64,000 nucleotides of DNA, from contig DASVVT010000068.1 in assembly GCA_036386415.1 (NCBI GenBank), positions 1-64,000 of the forward strand, read 5' to 3'. The stretch comes from DASVVT01 sp036386415 (lineage in GTDB: Bacteria; Acidobacteriota; Blastocatellia; Pyrinomonadales; Pyrinomonadaceae). Positions 35,609 through 44,936 of the stretch are shown in pieces. A program made the position numbers and the translations under genes. Each line of letters starts with the position of its first letter. Within the stretch, counting starts at the first letter, position 1. The notes under the pieces were generated by a model that saw nothing but the letters and a program-made list of their open reading frames with translations, searched no databases and was not told the DNA's origin.

Positions 35609-36549
35609 GAGAGTGTTTGGACGAAGGAATGATACAGAGCTATGCGGACGGCGAACTCTCCCTCGAAATGATGGAAACTCTGCGGACGCACATCTCTGCC
35701 TGCGCCGCTTGCGCCGATGCGCTGCGCGAAGTTGAGCAAGAGACAGCGATCATGGCGACTGCCTTCGCTCCCGAAATGTCTTTGTCCGTTCCGACCGTGC
35801 GCCTGCGTGAGCGTCTCGACGTGGCGATTGCCGGACTTCAAACGTCCGTTCCCGCTGCGACCGTAAACAGAGACTCATCCCTACGCGCGTGGCTGGGCTC
35901 GCTCTTTGCGCCCTTGAGCTTTGCGCCGAGCCGGCAGGCGATTTCGTTCGCCAGCCTCGCCGCCGCTGCCGTCGCCTTCGCCTTGATCTTCTCTGTAGTC
36001 TTCTTCAGGGGCACAGGAGGCTCGGAGCAGGCGCGAGAGGTGAAGAAGGCTTTGCCGGTTGCAATCAGCATCCCTGAGCTTAAAGCGCCGGAAGCAACAG
36101 TTCCTGTTGAAGAAGAAGATATAAACAGGGGGGGCTTGGTCGCTGTCAACAACAAGAGAGCTAAAAAATCGCAGCCGCGCATACAGAGGTACAGAGAAGA
36201 GGAGCGCGCGCCTGTCAAGACGAATGAGACTATTGCCAGCAAACAACCTGCTCCTGCTCCGCCCAAAGACCCTTTGTTGCCGGGCGAGAGAAGCTACCTG
36301 ACGGCCATCGCCAGCCTGACTACGACGCTTGAAACCAGCGAAGGCGGGTCGCTCAAGCCGAGCCTGCGCGCAGAGTACGAGCGCAATCTGGCCGTCGTCG
36401 ATCAGGCTATCGAAGCGACGCGGCGTGCCGCGCGGAGCAATCCGCGCGACGAGGATGCGGCCACCTTCCTGCTCGTGGCTTACCAGAGCAAGGTTGATCT
36501 CTTGAACACAGTGGCGGATCAGGCGCGCTTCTCTGCCTCGGCACGCTAG
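35605..36549 (+). CDS. Anti-sigma factor with zinc finger and membrane helix
   Basis: A 314-residue membrane protein. The N-terminal zinc-binding anti-sigma motif is HISACAACAD (HxxxCxxC, near residue 30), which would sit in the cytoplasm and hold the sigma factor. A membrane helix lies near 113-133. The outer part (about 140-314) has a Pro/Lys-rich stretch and a helical domain with LKPSLRAEYERNLAVVDQAI. Overlap with the sigma gene supports pairing. Release is probably by regulated proteolysis or conformational change, but nothing in the sequence shows which. Confidence 0.9.
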   Translation: MRECLDEGMIQSYADGELSLEMMETLRTHISACAACADALREVEQETAIMATAFAPEMSLSVPTVRLRERLDVAIAGLQTSVPAATVNRDSSLRAWLGSLFAPLSFAPSRQAISFASLAAAAVAFALIFSVVFFRGTGGSEQAREVKKALPVAISIPELKAPEATVPVEEEDINRGGLVAVNNKRAKKSQPRIQRYREEERAPVKTNETIASKQPAPAPPKDPLLPGERSYLTAIASLTTTLETSEGGSLKPSLRAEYERNLAVVDQAIEATRRAARSNPRDEDAATFLLVAYQSKVDLLNTVADQARFSASAR

Positions 36550-36575
36550 AAGCTAGATAACTGGATTTACCTGAT

Positions 36576-37559
36576 ATGAAATTAACCTCTTTAATCATCA
36601 CCATTCTGCTGGCCGCTTCGCTCTGTTACGCTGCGCCCTCCGCGCCCGTTCGAAGCGAAGAGGACGAAGACCAGGCGGGCGCGCAGCAACTCGAACGCAC
36701 CGTCGCCTCCACCTCGAACGTGATCGTCACGGTCTGCATCGCTTCGGGCGATGTCATCGTGCACGGTTGGGATCGCGCGGAAGTTCAGGCGCGCACGATG
36801 GATGCAGAGCAGTTGGAGCTTCAGCGAAGCGCTCCCACAGAGACTGCGCCGGCCACGCGTGTCGAAGTGGTCGTCTCCAATGCGCCAGCCGTCGAGGGCG
36901 AAGAATTGACCTGTGATTGCAGCGCTGCGAGCGACATCACGCTGGACGTGCCGCGCGGCGCAACCGTCCAGATTAAGACCAACGACGGCTCTGTCGAGAT
37001 CGCCGACGTGGCCGATGTGCGCGTGGAGACTCTGAGCGGCGACATCAGCGTGCGGGGCGTCTCAAAGCGCGTCGAGGCATCGAGCGTGAGCGGCGACGTC
37101 CTGCTTGAGAATTCGAGCGGCCCGGTTCGCTTACGCTCCATCAGCGGCAGCGTCGAAGCCTCGCACGCGCGAACCATCGACGCCAATGATGATTGCCAGG
37201 CCAACACCGTGAGCGGCGATGTCACGCTGGCTGAGATCAGCCACACACACGTCCAGGCGAAGACCATCAGCGGGGCCGTGACGATGAAGGGGCCGCTCGC
37301 GCGCGGCGGGCTCTACGATTTCAAGACGACATCGGGCGATATGATCTTCACCCTGCCCGGCGACGCCTCGTTCCGTATCAGCGCGAGAATCCCGCACGGC
37401 GAGATCATCACCGATTTCACGCTCAAGGACGTGGCTCGCAACCCCCCCTCCATCCCCGCTCCGCGCCTGTTGACCGGAACTTACGGGACGGGCGACGCGA
37501 CACTCGATCTTTACTCCTTTAGCGGCACGGTTCGCCTGCACCGGGACACCGTCAAATAG
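36576..37559 (+). CDS. DUF4097 exported beta-repeat protein 1
   Basis: A 327-residue protein with a signal peptide (MKLTSLIITILLAASLCYA). The body is a run of short beta repeats such as VSGDVLLENSSG and ISGSVEASHA, the adhesin-like right-handed fold typical of DUF4097. It begins 26 bases after the anti-sigma gene and is probably the last gene of the sigma operon. Its role is unknown; the group is often linked to ECF or M56 systems at the cell envelope. Confidence 0.85.
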   Translation: MKLTSLIITILLAASLCYAAPSAPVRSEEDEDQAGAQQLERTVASTSNVIVTVCIASGDVIVHGWDRAEVQARTMDAEQLELQRSAPTETAPATRVEVVVSNAPAVEGEELTCDCSAASDITLDVPRGATVQIKTNDGSVEIADVADVRVETLSGDISVRGVSKRVEASSVSGDVLLENSSGPVRLRSISGSVEASHARTIDANDDCQANTVSGDVTLAEISHTHVQAKTISGAVTMKGPLARGGLYDFKTTSGDMIFTLPGDASFRISARIPHGEIITDFTLKDVARNPPSIPAPRLLTGTYGTGDATLDLYSFSGTVRLHRDTVK

Positions 37560-37587
37560 TTCACCTTTGGCGGTACGGAAGAAACCT

Positions 37588-37688
37588 TAAACGCAAAGGG
37601 CGCAAAGAAGAAGCAGACGCAAAGGACGCAAAAGACCTGCTAATCTGCGTTCTCTGCGTCTTCCTCCTTTGCGCCCTTTGCGTTTAAT
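37588..37688. repeat. CGCAAAG-type palindromic repeat
   Basis: Arms TTAAACGCAAAGGGCGCAAA and TTTGCGCCCTTTGCGTTTAA enclose a second pair of CGCAAAGGACGC words. It separates the sigma operon from the next predicted promoter and may end the sigma-operon transcript. Confidence 0.85.
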
Positions 37689-37736
37689 TCTCTTCGTCAC
37701 TTCCTAATGCCTGATCGAATTGCGCTGCTCGGAAAA

Positions 37737-37767
37737 TTTTTGCCACAAAACTTTTCCTCGCGGTGTT
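37737..37767 (+). promoter_or_regulatory. Predicted ECF-sigma promoter, DUF4097 genes 2 and 3
   Basis: TTTTTGCCAC (37737-37746), 15 nt, GGTGTT (37762-37767). The block GGAAAATTTTTGCCACAAAA matches the HEAT-gene site at all but one position. It lies about 140 bases before the second DUF4097 gene. A transcript from it would cover the second and third DUF4097 genes. Confidence 0.75.
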
Positions 37768-37907
37768 TTCAAAGTAGAGTGGCAGGAAAGATCAGTTCCG
37801 GTGGGTTTCGAGAGGCTCTTCGACGAAGCGGACGCTTCCGGGAAATGTTCAAGTTCGAGCAATCAAGTCCCGTGCCCGGCACGGAGAAAGATGACAGGTG
37901 AGGGAAG

Positions 37908-38831
37908 ATGAGACATAACGTGATTGGAATAGTTCTTATCTCGATAATGATTATGGCCGGTGCGGAGCAAAGCATGAGACAGTTCCAGACCATCAGGTGT
38001 TTTATGGAGAACTGGGCGCAGGCGGGGCTGTGGAGTTGTCTACAGACCGTTCACGCCAAAGAGGGACAGCACGCTCGGCCCATCGTCGCAGCGGCTCTCG
38101 GTGGCGCGGCGACACAGAACGATTTTCACTGGCAGGGACGGGTTGCTCAGGGCAGCGCCATCGAGATCAAGGGCGTCAACGGCAATGTTCGCGCGGAAGC
38201 GGCGGCGGGCGATCAGGTAGAGGTTGTGGCGACCAAGAAGTCGCGCCGCAGCAACACAGAGAGCGTGCGCATACAGGTCGTCGAGCACGCCAATGGTGTG
38301 ACCATCTGCGCCGTCTATCCGAACAGCGATGGAAAGCGCCCGAACGTGTGCGCGCCCGGCAAAGAGGGGAACATGAACGTCAATAACAACGACGTGCAGG
38401 TCGATTTCATCGTTCGCGTACCCACAGGAGTTCGTTTCCAGGGGCGCACCGTCAACGGAGAGGTCGAAGCGCGATCCCTCGGCGCTGACGTGGAAGCCTA
38501 CACGGTCAACGGCTCCATACACGTCTCGACCACGGGCACGGCTCAGGCCAGCACGGTCAACGGCGAGATCGTCGCCACGATGGGCAGAGCCGACTGGATC
38601 GAAGCGCTCGAATTCGAGACCGTCAACGGCGGCATCACGCTGAACCTTCCTGCCACGACGAGCACAGAGCTTGAGGCCGAAACCTTAAACGGCGACATCT
38701 CGACAGAATTTTCGTTGAACGTCCAGGGGCGCTTCAGTAAGCGACACATCAGAGGGACGATTGGCAGCGGCGGGCGTCAGCTCTGGCTCAAGACCGTCAA
38801 TGGAAGCATACAGGTCAACCGTGCGTCGTGA
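37908..38831 (+). CDS. DUF4097 exported beta-repeat protein 2
   Basis: A 307-residue protein that starts after GAGGGAAG. The first 20 residues are hydrophobic (VIGIVLISIMIMAGA) and may be a signal or anchor. The rest is a series of beta strands marked by repeated VNG words (TVNGEVEARSLG, YTVNGSIHVS, TVNGEIVATM), as in DUF4097. It is a paralogue of the neighbours on both sides. It follows a predicted ECF promoter. Function unknown. Confidence 0.82.
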   Translation: MRHNVIGIVLISIMIMAGAEQSMRQFQTIRCFMENWAQAGLWSCLQTVHAKEGQHARPIVAAALGGAATQNDFHWQGRVAQGSAIEIKGVNGNVRAEAAAGDQVEVVATKKSRRSNTESVRIQVVEHANGVTICAVYPNSDGKRPNVCAPGKEGNMNVNNNDVQVDFIVRVPTGVRFQGRTVNGEVEARSLGADVEAYTVNGSIHVSTTGTAQASTVNGEIVATMGRADWIEALEFETVNGGITLNLPATTSTELEAETLNGDISTEFSLNVQGRFSKRHIRGTIGSGGRQLWLKTVNGSIQVNRAS

Positions 38832-38863
38832 ACTAAGCATTAATTAGATCGGAAGAGAGACAG

Positions 38864-40756
38864 ATGATGATGACACGAAAGCTAATTGGCATCCTGATTG
38901 CGCTGGTCGCATGGCTGACGATGACGAGCGGAGCGTTTACGCAGACGCAGCAGCAGCAGCAGTTGAGGGAAGAGTTTCACCAGACCTACCCGCTGGCCGC
39001 GACCGGACGCGTGAGCCTGGCGAACATCAACGGCGCGGTGCACATCAAGACCTGGGAGCGCAACGAGGTCAAGGTCGATGCCATCAAAACCGCGCCGACG
39101 CGCGAGCGCCTCAGTGAAGCGGAGATCAAGATAGATTCCTTCGGCCCGGAATCCATCAACATTAAAACAGAGTATCCGCGTTGGACAGACGATTTCAACG
39201 ACAATCGCGACCGGCGTCACGAGGAACCGGCGAGCGTCGAATACACTTTGACCATACCGCGAGCCGCGCGGCTGGAGAGCGTCGAATTGATTAACGGCGC
39301 GCTCGACATAGGCGGCCTCGCCGGCGAGGTCAAGGCATCAACCATCAACGGACGCCTGACGGCGCGGGGTCTGACCAATGAGGCGAGGCTCTCGACCATC
39401 AACGGCAGCCTCGAAGCAACCTTCGACCGGCTGAACGCCGGACAGTCAATCATACTCAACTCCGTCAACGGCCAGATCATTCTGACCATCCCCTCGGATG
39501 CCAACGCACAGCTCAGGGCCAACACCGTACACGGCAACATCAGCAACGATTTCGGGCTGCCCGTGCGGCGCGGCGAGTACGTCGGTCGTGATCTGGCGGG
39601 CACGCTCGGAAGCGGCGGCACGCGCATCAAGCTCGGCAACGTCAACGGCCAGATCAAGATTCAACACGCCGCAGATGGCCGACCCGTCAGCCATGCGACC
39701 AGTCTCCTGCAAGAGAACGACGAGGATAATGATGTGCCGAATGTGCCGGATGTGCCCGATGCGCCGGATGCGCCGACCGAGATAGCACGGGAAGCACACG
39801 ATGCTGCACTCGATGCGCAGCGCGAGGCCGTGCGCGCCACCCGTGATGCTCAACGTGAAACGGCGCGCGCGGTACGCGAGACCCGGCGCGAAGCTGCGCG
39901 CCTGGCGCGCGAAGCGCAACTGGAGGTTGAGCGCCATCGCGACGAGATTGAGCGCGCCGCGCGTGAGGCTGCCGAGTTGCAGATTCGTGCCAGCGATGTC
40001 AGCAGCCTGCCGGTCATTGATCGCCAGACCAAGAGCTTTCCGGTGAGCGGCACCCCGCGCGTCAACGTAGAGACTTTCGACGGCGCTATCACTGTGCATG
40101 CCTGGAACAAGCCGGAAGTCTCTTTCACAGCCGTCAAGCGCGCGCGCGACGATCAGTCGATGCGCGGCATACGCCTCAGGACAGAGCAGCGCGGCGCGGA
40201 AATCATTCTCGTCGCGGAGTTCGACAAAGCATCTGCGGGGAACTGGGGGCCGGGGGCTGTCGTCCAGTTCGATCTCTACGTGCCGCAGAACACGAACCTG
40301 CGCGCCTCCTCCGGCGACGGTCGTCTCCTGGTCGAGGGCGTCAATGGTGAGATGGATTTGAATACAGGCGACGGTTCGGTCGACGTTAGCCGTGGGCGCG
40401 GTCGTCTGCGTGTCAACACGGGCGATGGCCGCATTCACATCTCAGACTTCGACGGCGATGTGAATGCGGAGACGGGCGATGGACGGATCACGCTGGCCGG
40501 GCGCTTCACGCAGCTCTCTGCGCGCACAGGTGACGGCTCGATCTCGCTCGCGCTCCCGGCGGATTTCAACGCCACTATCGAGACCGATGCGGAGTCGGTC
40601 GTCAACGACGGCCTCGCAGTCACAGAAGACACGGATACTTCGCGCCGCCTGCGCCGCTGGAAGGTTGGCCGTGGCGGCAGCGTCTTCACCCTGCGCACGG
40701 GCGACGGGAGCATCATCCTGCAACGCGTCGCTTCCACTTTCGCCGGTCAGAAGTAA
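38864..40756 (+). CDS. DUF4097 exported protein 3, two beta blocks joined by a charged coil
   Basis: A 630-residue protein with a signal peptide ending SGAFTQ, followed by a CAG run encoding glutamines (38948-38962). Residues 30-270 are a DUF4097-like block (TINGRLTARG, TINGSLEATF). Residues 305-375 are a highly charged Arg/Glu/Ala coiled coil (RATRDAQRETARAVRETRRE). Residues 385-630 form a second block with TGDGSVDVSRG-type repeats. The two beta blocks suggest an internal duplication around an inserted coil. Its stop codon lies inside a 68-bp perfect palindrome. Confidence 0.85.
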   Translation: MMMTRKLIGILIALVAWLTMTSGAFTQTQQQQQLREEFHQTYPLAATGRVSLANINGAVHIKTWERNEVKVDAIKTAPTRERLSEAEIKIDSFGPESINIKTEYPRWTDDFNDNRDRRHEEPASVEYTLTIPRAARLESVELINGALDIGGLAGEVKASTINGRLTARGLTNEARLSTINGSLEATFDRLNAGQSIILNSVNGQIILTIPSDANAQLRANTVHGNISNDFGLPVRRGEYVGRDLAGTLGSGGTRIKLGNVNGQIKIQHAADGRPVSHATSLLQENDEDNDVPNVPDVPDAPDAPTEIAREAHDAALDAQREAVRATRDAQRETARAVRETRREAARLAREAQLEVERHRDEIERAAREAAELQIRASDVSSLPVIDRQTKSFPVSGTPRVNVETFDGAITVHAWNKPEVSFTAVKRARDDQSMRGIRLRTEQRGAEIILVAEFDKASAGNWGPGAVVQFDLYVPQNTNLRASSGDGRLLVEGVNGEMDLNTGDGSVDVSRGRGRLRVNTGDGRIHISDFDGDVNAETGDGRITLAGRFTQLSARTGDGSISLALPADFNATIETDAESVVNDGLAVTEDTDTSRRLRRWKVGRGGSVFTLRTGDGSIILQRVASTFAGQK

Positions 40757-40819
40757 GGCAGGGTTCTGGTGTGAAAAAAGCTGAATTCAGCTTTTTTCAC
40801 ACCAGAACCCTGCCTTACT
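40752..40819. repeat. Perfect 68-bp palindrome over the stop codon
   Basis: Every base from 40752 to 40785 pairs with its mirror in 40786-40819, centred on CTGAATTCAG and with no loop. The left arm contains the TAA of the third DUF4097 gene. As RNA it would fold into a 30-bp hairpin, with A-run and T-run flanking the centre. It could be a strong bidirectional terminator, or a cloning/assembly fold-back artefact. Confidence 0.95.
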
Positions 40820-41082
40820 GAGTTATTAAAGGAACAAGTGCAAGTTCTGCTTCGTTAACAGGTCAGCACGCAATCGCGAGCCAGAATCAGTTCATACGCA
40901 CAAGAATCAAAGGTCGTCCGGCAAGCACAAGCGAGATTCAATCTATAGCCGGTGCAGATCAATACGAATCATCGGTTGGATTTCCAAATAATCGGATTTC
41001 CAGTCAAGCACATGCGCCGGGCGAGGTAGCCAGAATCGAAGATCGCCGAACTTATGGCAGCAGCACCCCAGAGGCAGTCAAT
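40820..41082. other. Spacer before the DUF5916 gene
   Basis: About 260 bases without a recognised gene or repeat. It should hold the promoter of the next gene; no clear -35/-10 pair was found. Confidence 0.4.
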
Positions 41083-43572
41083 ATGAGAAACGGGCTACTG
41101 GTATTTGCTCTTCTTTTTTTTAGACCACTCGTCCTAGAGGCGGAAACGACGCCTCCGCCGCCGCAACCGGCAGTCTCTCCGACCGCCTCTGTGCCCGTGG
41201 TCAAGACATCCAGCATTCCGAAGAGCGGCATCGTGCTGCCCCCTGAGAAGGCCAACCCTGTGCGCATCGCGCGTTTTGAGAAGCCGCCCGTCATCGACGG
41301 TCGCCTGGATGAAGAGGTCTGGAAGCAGGCCGCCGTGCTCAAAGACTTCTACCAGACGCAGCCCGGCGACAACACCCCGCCTTCGCAGCCCACGGAGGTG
41401 CTGGTCGGGTTCGATGCCAAGACCATCTACTTCGCCTTTCGCGCGCAGGACGAGCCCGGTAAAGTGCGTGCGACGGTCGCCAAACGTGACCAGATATTCG
41501 ATGACGACTACATAGGCTTCTATCTGGACACCTTCAACGACAAGCGCAAAGCCTACGTCATCTTCTTCAACCCGCTCGGCGTGCAGGCCGACGGCATCTT
41601 CACTGAAAATCAGGGCGAAGACTACAGCCCGGACATCGTCATGCAATCGCAGGGCGTCGTCACTGAAAACGGCTTCACGGTGGAGGTGGCAATTCCCTTC
41701 AAGTCTTTGCGCTACGAGGCGGGCAAGGACAAGAACTGGGGGCTGCATGTCTTTCGTCGCATCAAGCGCTACAACAACGAGCTGGATTCCTGGATGCCCA
41801 ACTTCCGCGACCAGTCGGGCACTTTGAATCAGGCCGGGCATCTGACCGGGCTGGAAGGCATCTCCACCGAGCGCACACTCGAAATTATCCCCAGCCTCAC
41901 CGTCTCCGAAACGGGTAAACGATTTCATACGCTCCCGCAATCGGTGCTCGATGATAATCCTGCGCTCAACGATCCCGGCAGATTTGTTAATCAGCCCATC
42001 GCGTTCGATCCTGGACTGACGGCGAAATTTGGCCTCACGCCGACCGTGACGCTCGATCTGGCCTTGAATCCTGACTTCGCGCAGGTCGAAGCCGATGCCA
42101 CGGTCGTCACGGCTAACCAGCGCTTCCCCATCTTCTTTGAAGAGAAGCGCGCCTTCTTCCTTGAAGGGATAGACATCTTTCAGACACCGCTTCAGGTTGT
42201 CCACACGCGCACGATCATCGACCCGGACATAGCGGTGAAGCTGACGGGCAAGCGCGGGCGCAACACGTTCGGGCTGATGCTGGCCTCTGACAATGCGCCG
42301 GGCAGTTTCAGCGAAGACGAGCGAACCGATCCGGGAAACTTCCCGGACATAGAGCCGTTCATCAACAAGAACTCCCTCATCGGCGTGCTCCGTCTGAAGC
42401 GGGACGTGGGGCGGGAGTCGAGCATCGGAATGATGGCGACCAGTTATAGCTTTATCCAGAACCATAATTACGTTGCTGGAATAGATGGTCGCTTTAAGAT
42501 CAACCCGCAGACTATCTTCACCTTTCAGGCGCTCGGCACAAGCTCGCGCCGCTTCTTCTACGAGCCGGAGCGAGACGAAAACGTCTACCGGACGGGCAAT
42601 GCCTTCGCCTATTTCTGGATGTACGACGTGACGAAGCGGAACTACGGTTGGTTCGTCAACGGGCAGGGGCGCACGCGCGACTATCGCGCCAACGTAGGCT
42701 TCACGCGCCGCACCAACACCAACCGCAACGAGATGTTCTTCCGTGTCAACAATGACCCGCAGCCGAAAGCGACACTCATCCAGTGGCGCGTACAGAATTT
42801 TACAGCCTTGAATTACGATTGGAAGGGGCGCTCGCAGGATCACTTCACGGAGACGCAACTGCGTCTGAACTTCCCGCGCCAGACTTTCCTCAGCCTCGGG
42901 TTCAACCTGGAATACGAGCGTCTGTTCGAGGAGGAGTTCGGAGCGAAGCGAACGGCCACGCAGTCAGGGATATTTGCGGGCAACGATTCGGAACGCTCGA
43001 CCTATAAGAAGAACATCTTCGCCTATGGCGAGACGAGGCCGAGCAAGAAGTACGGGCTCTTTTTCTTCATCGGCTACAGGTGGAACGAGTTTGATCTTGA
43101 TCTCGGCAACGGAAACAAGTTCCCGCGCGTGAGCCCCATCGCCCTCATTGATCAGGATGCGCCCTACGATCCGGGGCCGGGAAATTTCCTCGACCTCAAC
43201 CTCAACGTCTCATACCAGCCGACGGATGTCCTGCGCCTCTCGCTCGACTACACGAAGAATCGCCTGGTGCGTGAAGATACCGGGCTCGTCGCTTTTGACG
43301 ACAACATCTTCGCCCTGCGCGGGACCTATCAATTCTCGCGCTTCACCTTCGCACGCGCGCGCCTTGATTACGATACGCTCGCTTCATCCCTGCGAGGCCA
43401 GTTCCTCCTCGGCTGGACGCCGAACCCTGGAACAGCCTTCTACATCGGCTACAACGACGATCTGAACCGCAACGGCTTCAATCCCTTCTCAGGACAACTG
43501 GAGCCGGGCTTTCGTCGCAACGGGAGGACATTCTTCATCAAGATGTCTTACCTCTTCCGCCGCAGCTTCTAA
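41083..43572 (+). CDS. Exported CBM9-like / DUF5916 protein, probably outer membrane
   Basis: An 829-residue protein with a signal peptide (MRNGLLVFALLFFRPLVLEA). Residues 60-270 resemble a carbohydrate-binding family 9-like domain (DGRLDEEVWKQAAVLKDFYQ), and the remainder is DUF5916, including FFEEKRAFFLEGIDIFQTP. Alternating hydrophobic strands to the C-terminus ending MSYLFRRSF, with terminal phenylalanine, suggest a beta-barrel in the outer membrane. The family is widespread in Acidobacteriota and Bacteroidota; substrate and function are not established. It stands alone between spacers. Confidence 0.85.
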   Translation: MRNGLLVFALLFFRPLVLEAETTPPPPQPAVSPTASVPVVKTSSIPKSGIVLPPEKANPVRIARFEKPPVIDGRLDEEVWKQAAVLKDFYQTQPGDNTPPSQPTEVLVGFDAKTIYFAFRAQDEPGKVRATVAKRDQIFDDDYIGFYLDTFNDKRKAYVIFFNPLGVQADGIFTENQGEDYSPDIVMQSQGVVTENGFTVEVAIPFKSLRYEAGKDKNWGLHVFRRIKRYNNELDSWMPNFRDQSGTLNQAGHLTGLEGISTERTLEIIPSLTVSETGKRFHTLPQSVLDDNPALNDPGRFVNQPIAFDPGLTAKFGLTPTVTLDLALNPDFAQVEADATVVTANQRFPIFFEEKRAFFLEGIDIFQTPLQVVHTRTIIDPDIAVKLTGKRGRNTFGLMLASDNAPGSFSEDERTDPGNFPDIEPFINKNSLIGVLRLKRDVGRESSIGMMATSYSFIQNHNYVAGIDGRFKINPQTIFTFQALGTSSRRFFYEPERDENVYRTGNAFAYFWMYDVTKRNYGWFVNGQGRTRDYRANVGFTRRTNTNRNEMFFRVNNDPQPKATLIQWRVQNFTALNYDWKGRSQDHFTETQLRLNFPRQTFLSLGFNLEYERLFEEEFGAKRTATQSGIFAGNDSERSTYKKNIFAYGETRPSKKYGLFFFIGYRWNEFDLDLGNGNKFPRVSPIALIDQDAPYDPGPGNFLDLNLNVSYQPTDVLRLSLDYTKNRLVREDTGLVAFDDNIFALRGTYQFSRFTFARARLDYDTLASSLRGQFLLGWTPNPGTAFYIGYNDDLNRNGFNPFSGQLEPGFRRNGRTFFIKMSYLFRRSF

Positions 43573-44147
43573 AGTGAAGTCAGTTCTACACAAGGCGTAC
43601 ACGCTTTAAGGTCGGCGAGGCGCGACATCTTCTTCTCCGTCCTGAGCATGACCACACCTCGCCGCGCTTAGCTCGCCGGGTCACCCGCCATCTAAATACA
43701 TCTCGCACCGCGCCGTAGCTAAAGAGACCGCCGCTTCGCTCAATCTCACGCGCCCGCCTGACGTGAAAACAAAGCTCTTGACAACTGCTTGACATGACGT
43801 TAGTCTACGGGCGTTCACAAGTTCGTTGACGAGAAGCCCACCCGTGGTCTCGCGTAAACGCTCCTGTTAATCTCCGATCATAAATAAGTCCTGGGAAATA
43901 GATGTCGGCCCGCCTTCATCTATGCCAATTTACAATCTATGGCGATGCTGTTCTTGCGATTAGAAGCATACGCAACCCGGTCTGCCGGGAGCTGACGATC
44001 CTTAGTCCCTTACGGGAAGCGTCGATTCTCAGTTAAGAGTTATCAGCTACGTTGATCTGCTCGCCGCGTACTTTCGTTCAGGCGCAGAGCCGTAGCTCCA
44101 TCCGCCAGGCTCGTGCAGGCGCGTCCGATTATTTGTTGGAGGTAGCG
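43573..44147. other. 575-base spacer with a possible promoter
   Basis: No gene or repeat family was recognised; a 69-codon minus-strand frame (43586-43795) looks like non-coding arginine-rich translation. The only signal is a promoter-like pair at 43778-43806. Confidence 0.45.
43778..43806 (+). promoter_or_regulatory. Possible sigma-70 promoter
   Basis: TTGACA (43778-43783), 17 nt, TAGTCT (43801-43806, four of six). A transcript would have a leader of about 340 bases to the gene at 44148, long for this organism, so the assignment is tentative. Confidence 0.35.
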
Positions 44148-44831
44148 ATGAAAAACAAAAAGGTAGTCCTGATGCTAGTCTGCGCAGTAGTGTTTGCCGC
44201 CATTGGCGCGCTGACGGTCAGCAGTCATAACGGGGTGGCTGGGAAACGCCCGTCCCAACAGGAGCAGGAAGGTGGTAACAATCTTGTTAATAATTCATCG
44301 CCGCCGCCGGCCATAACACTTCCCCCAGTTTATAAGCCGGTGGACGCGACGGAAACCGAGTTGGCTCCTCCAGCCCCGTCCGGCCCGATCCCCGATGACA
44401 TGGTCTACCATCACCTGTTCAGCCATATCGTTATCCTCGTCGGGCAGGCTGAGGAGGCGGAGGCCCGTGGTGAGGATGGCTCTGTGTATCGCGGCCTCTA
44501 CCAAAGATTGGCGGGGCTGACCGACGATCAGGCCAGTATGCTTGAATCGATCGCGCTCGGTTGCGAGCAACTGGTTAAACGGCAGGACGAAACAGCACAA
44601 AAGATTATCGATCAACGTCGGGCGCAGGAGTCGAGCTTATCGTCAGCAGACCTCTTACCTCCGCCTCCGCCCGAACTCGATACTTTGTGGCAAGAGCGCA
44701 GGTCGATCATTCTGGAGGCGCGCGATAACCTCCGCAATAGCTTCGGCGATTCGAGTTTCGAGGCGTTCGACCAGTTTGTGCGAAGCGGAATGGGAGTCGA
44801 TAGCTCAGGCCAGGCTCTGCCTCAACAATAA
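44148..44831 (+). CDS. Exported helical protein of unknown function
   Basis: A 227-residue protein with a signal or anchor (VVLMLVCAVVFAAIGAL), a Pro-rich stretch (residues 50-85), then an alpha-helical body with YHHLFSHIVILVGQAEEAEA and a terminal helix. No family is recognised. The ATG at 44148 follows TTGGAGGT; the open frame extends to 44052 but without a start signal. It is followed after about 100 bases by a large VCBS-repeat protein on the same strand, and the two may be expressed together. Confidence 0.7.
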   Translation: MKNKKVVLMLVCAVVFAAIGALTVSSHNGVAGKRPSQQEQEGGNNLVNNSSPPPAITLPPVYKPVDATETELAPPAPSGPIPDDMVYHHLFSHIVILVGQAEEAEARGEDGSVYRGLYQRLAGLTDDQASMLESIALGCEQLVKRQDETAQKIIDQRRAQESSLSSADLLPPPPPELDTLWQERRSIILEARDNLRNSFGDSSFEAFDQFVRSGMGVDSSGQALPQQ

Positions 44832-44936
44832 GCCTGATCTCAAGCGCTCTCGGCAACCGAGAGTAATCATCATGTGTACAGCATGAGCCGTCCGTTTTTC
44901 ATGGCGTCTGATGCCCAATCAGGAAAGAGAAATAAG

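Noticed and set aside
41134..42858. 574-codon minus-strand frame opposite the DUF5916 gene
   Set aside because: Long only because of high GC; the plus-strand frame has clear domain motifs and a signal peptide.
43586..43795. 69-codon minus-strand frame after the DUF5916 gene
   Set aside because: Arginine-rich, typical of translation of non-coding GC-rich DNA; no start signal.
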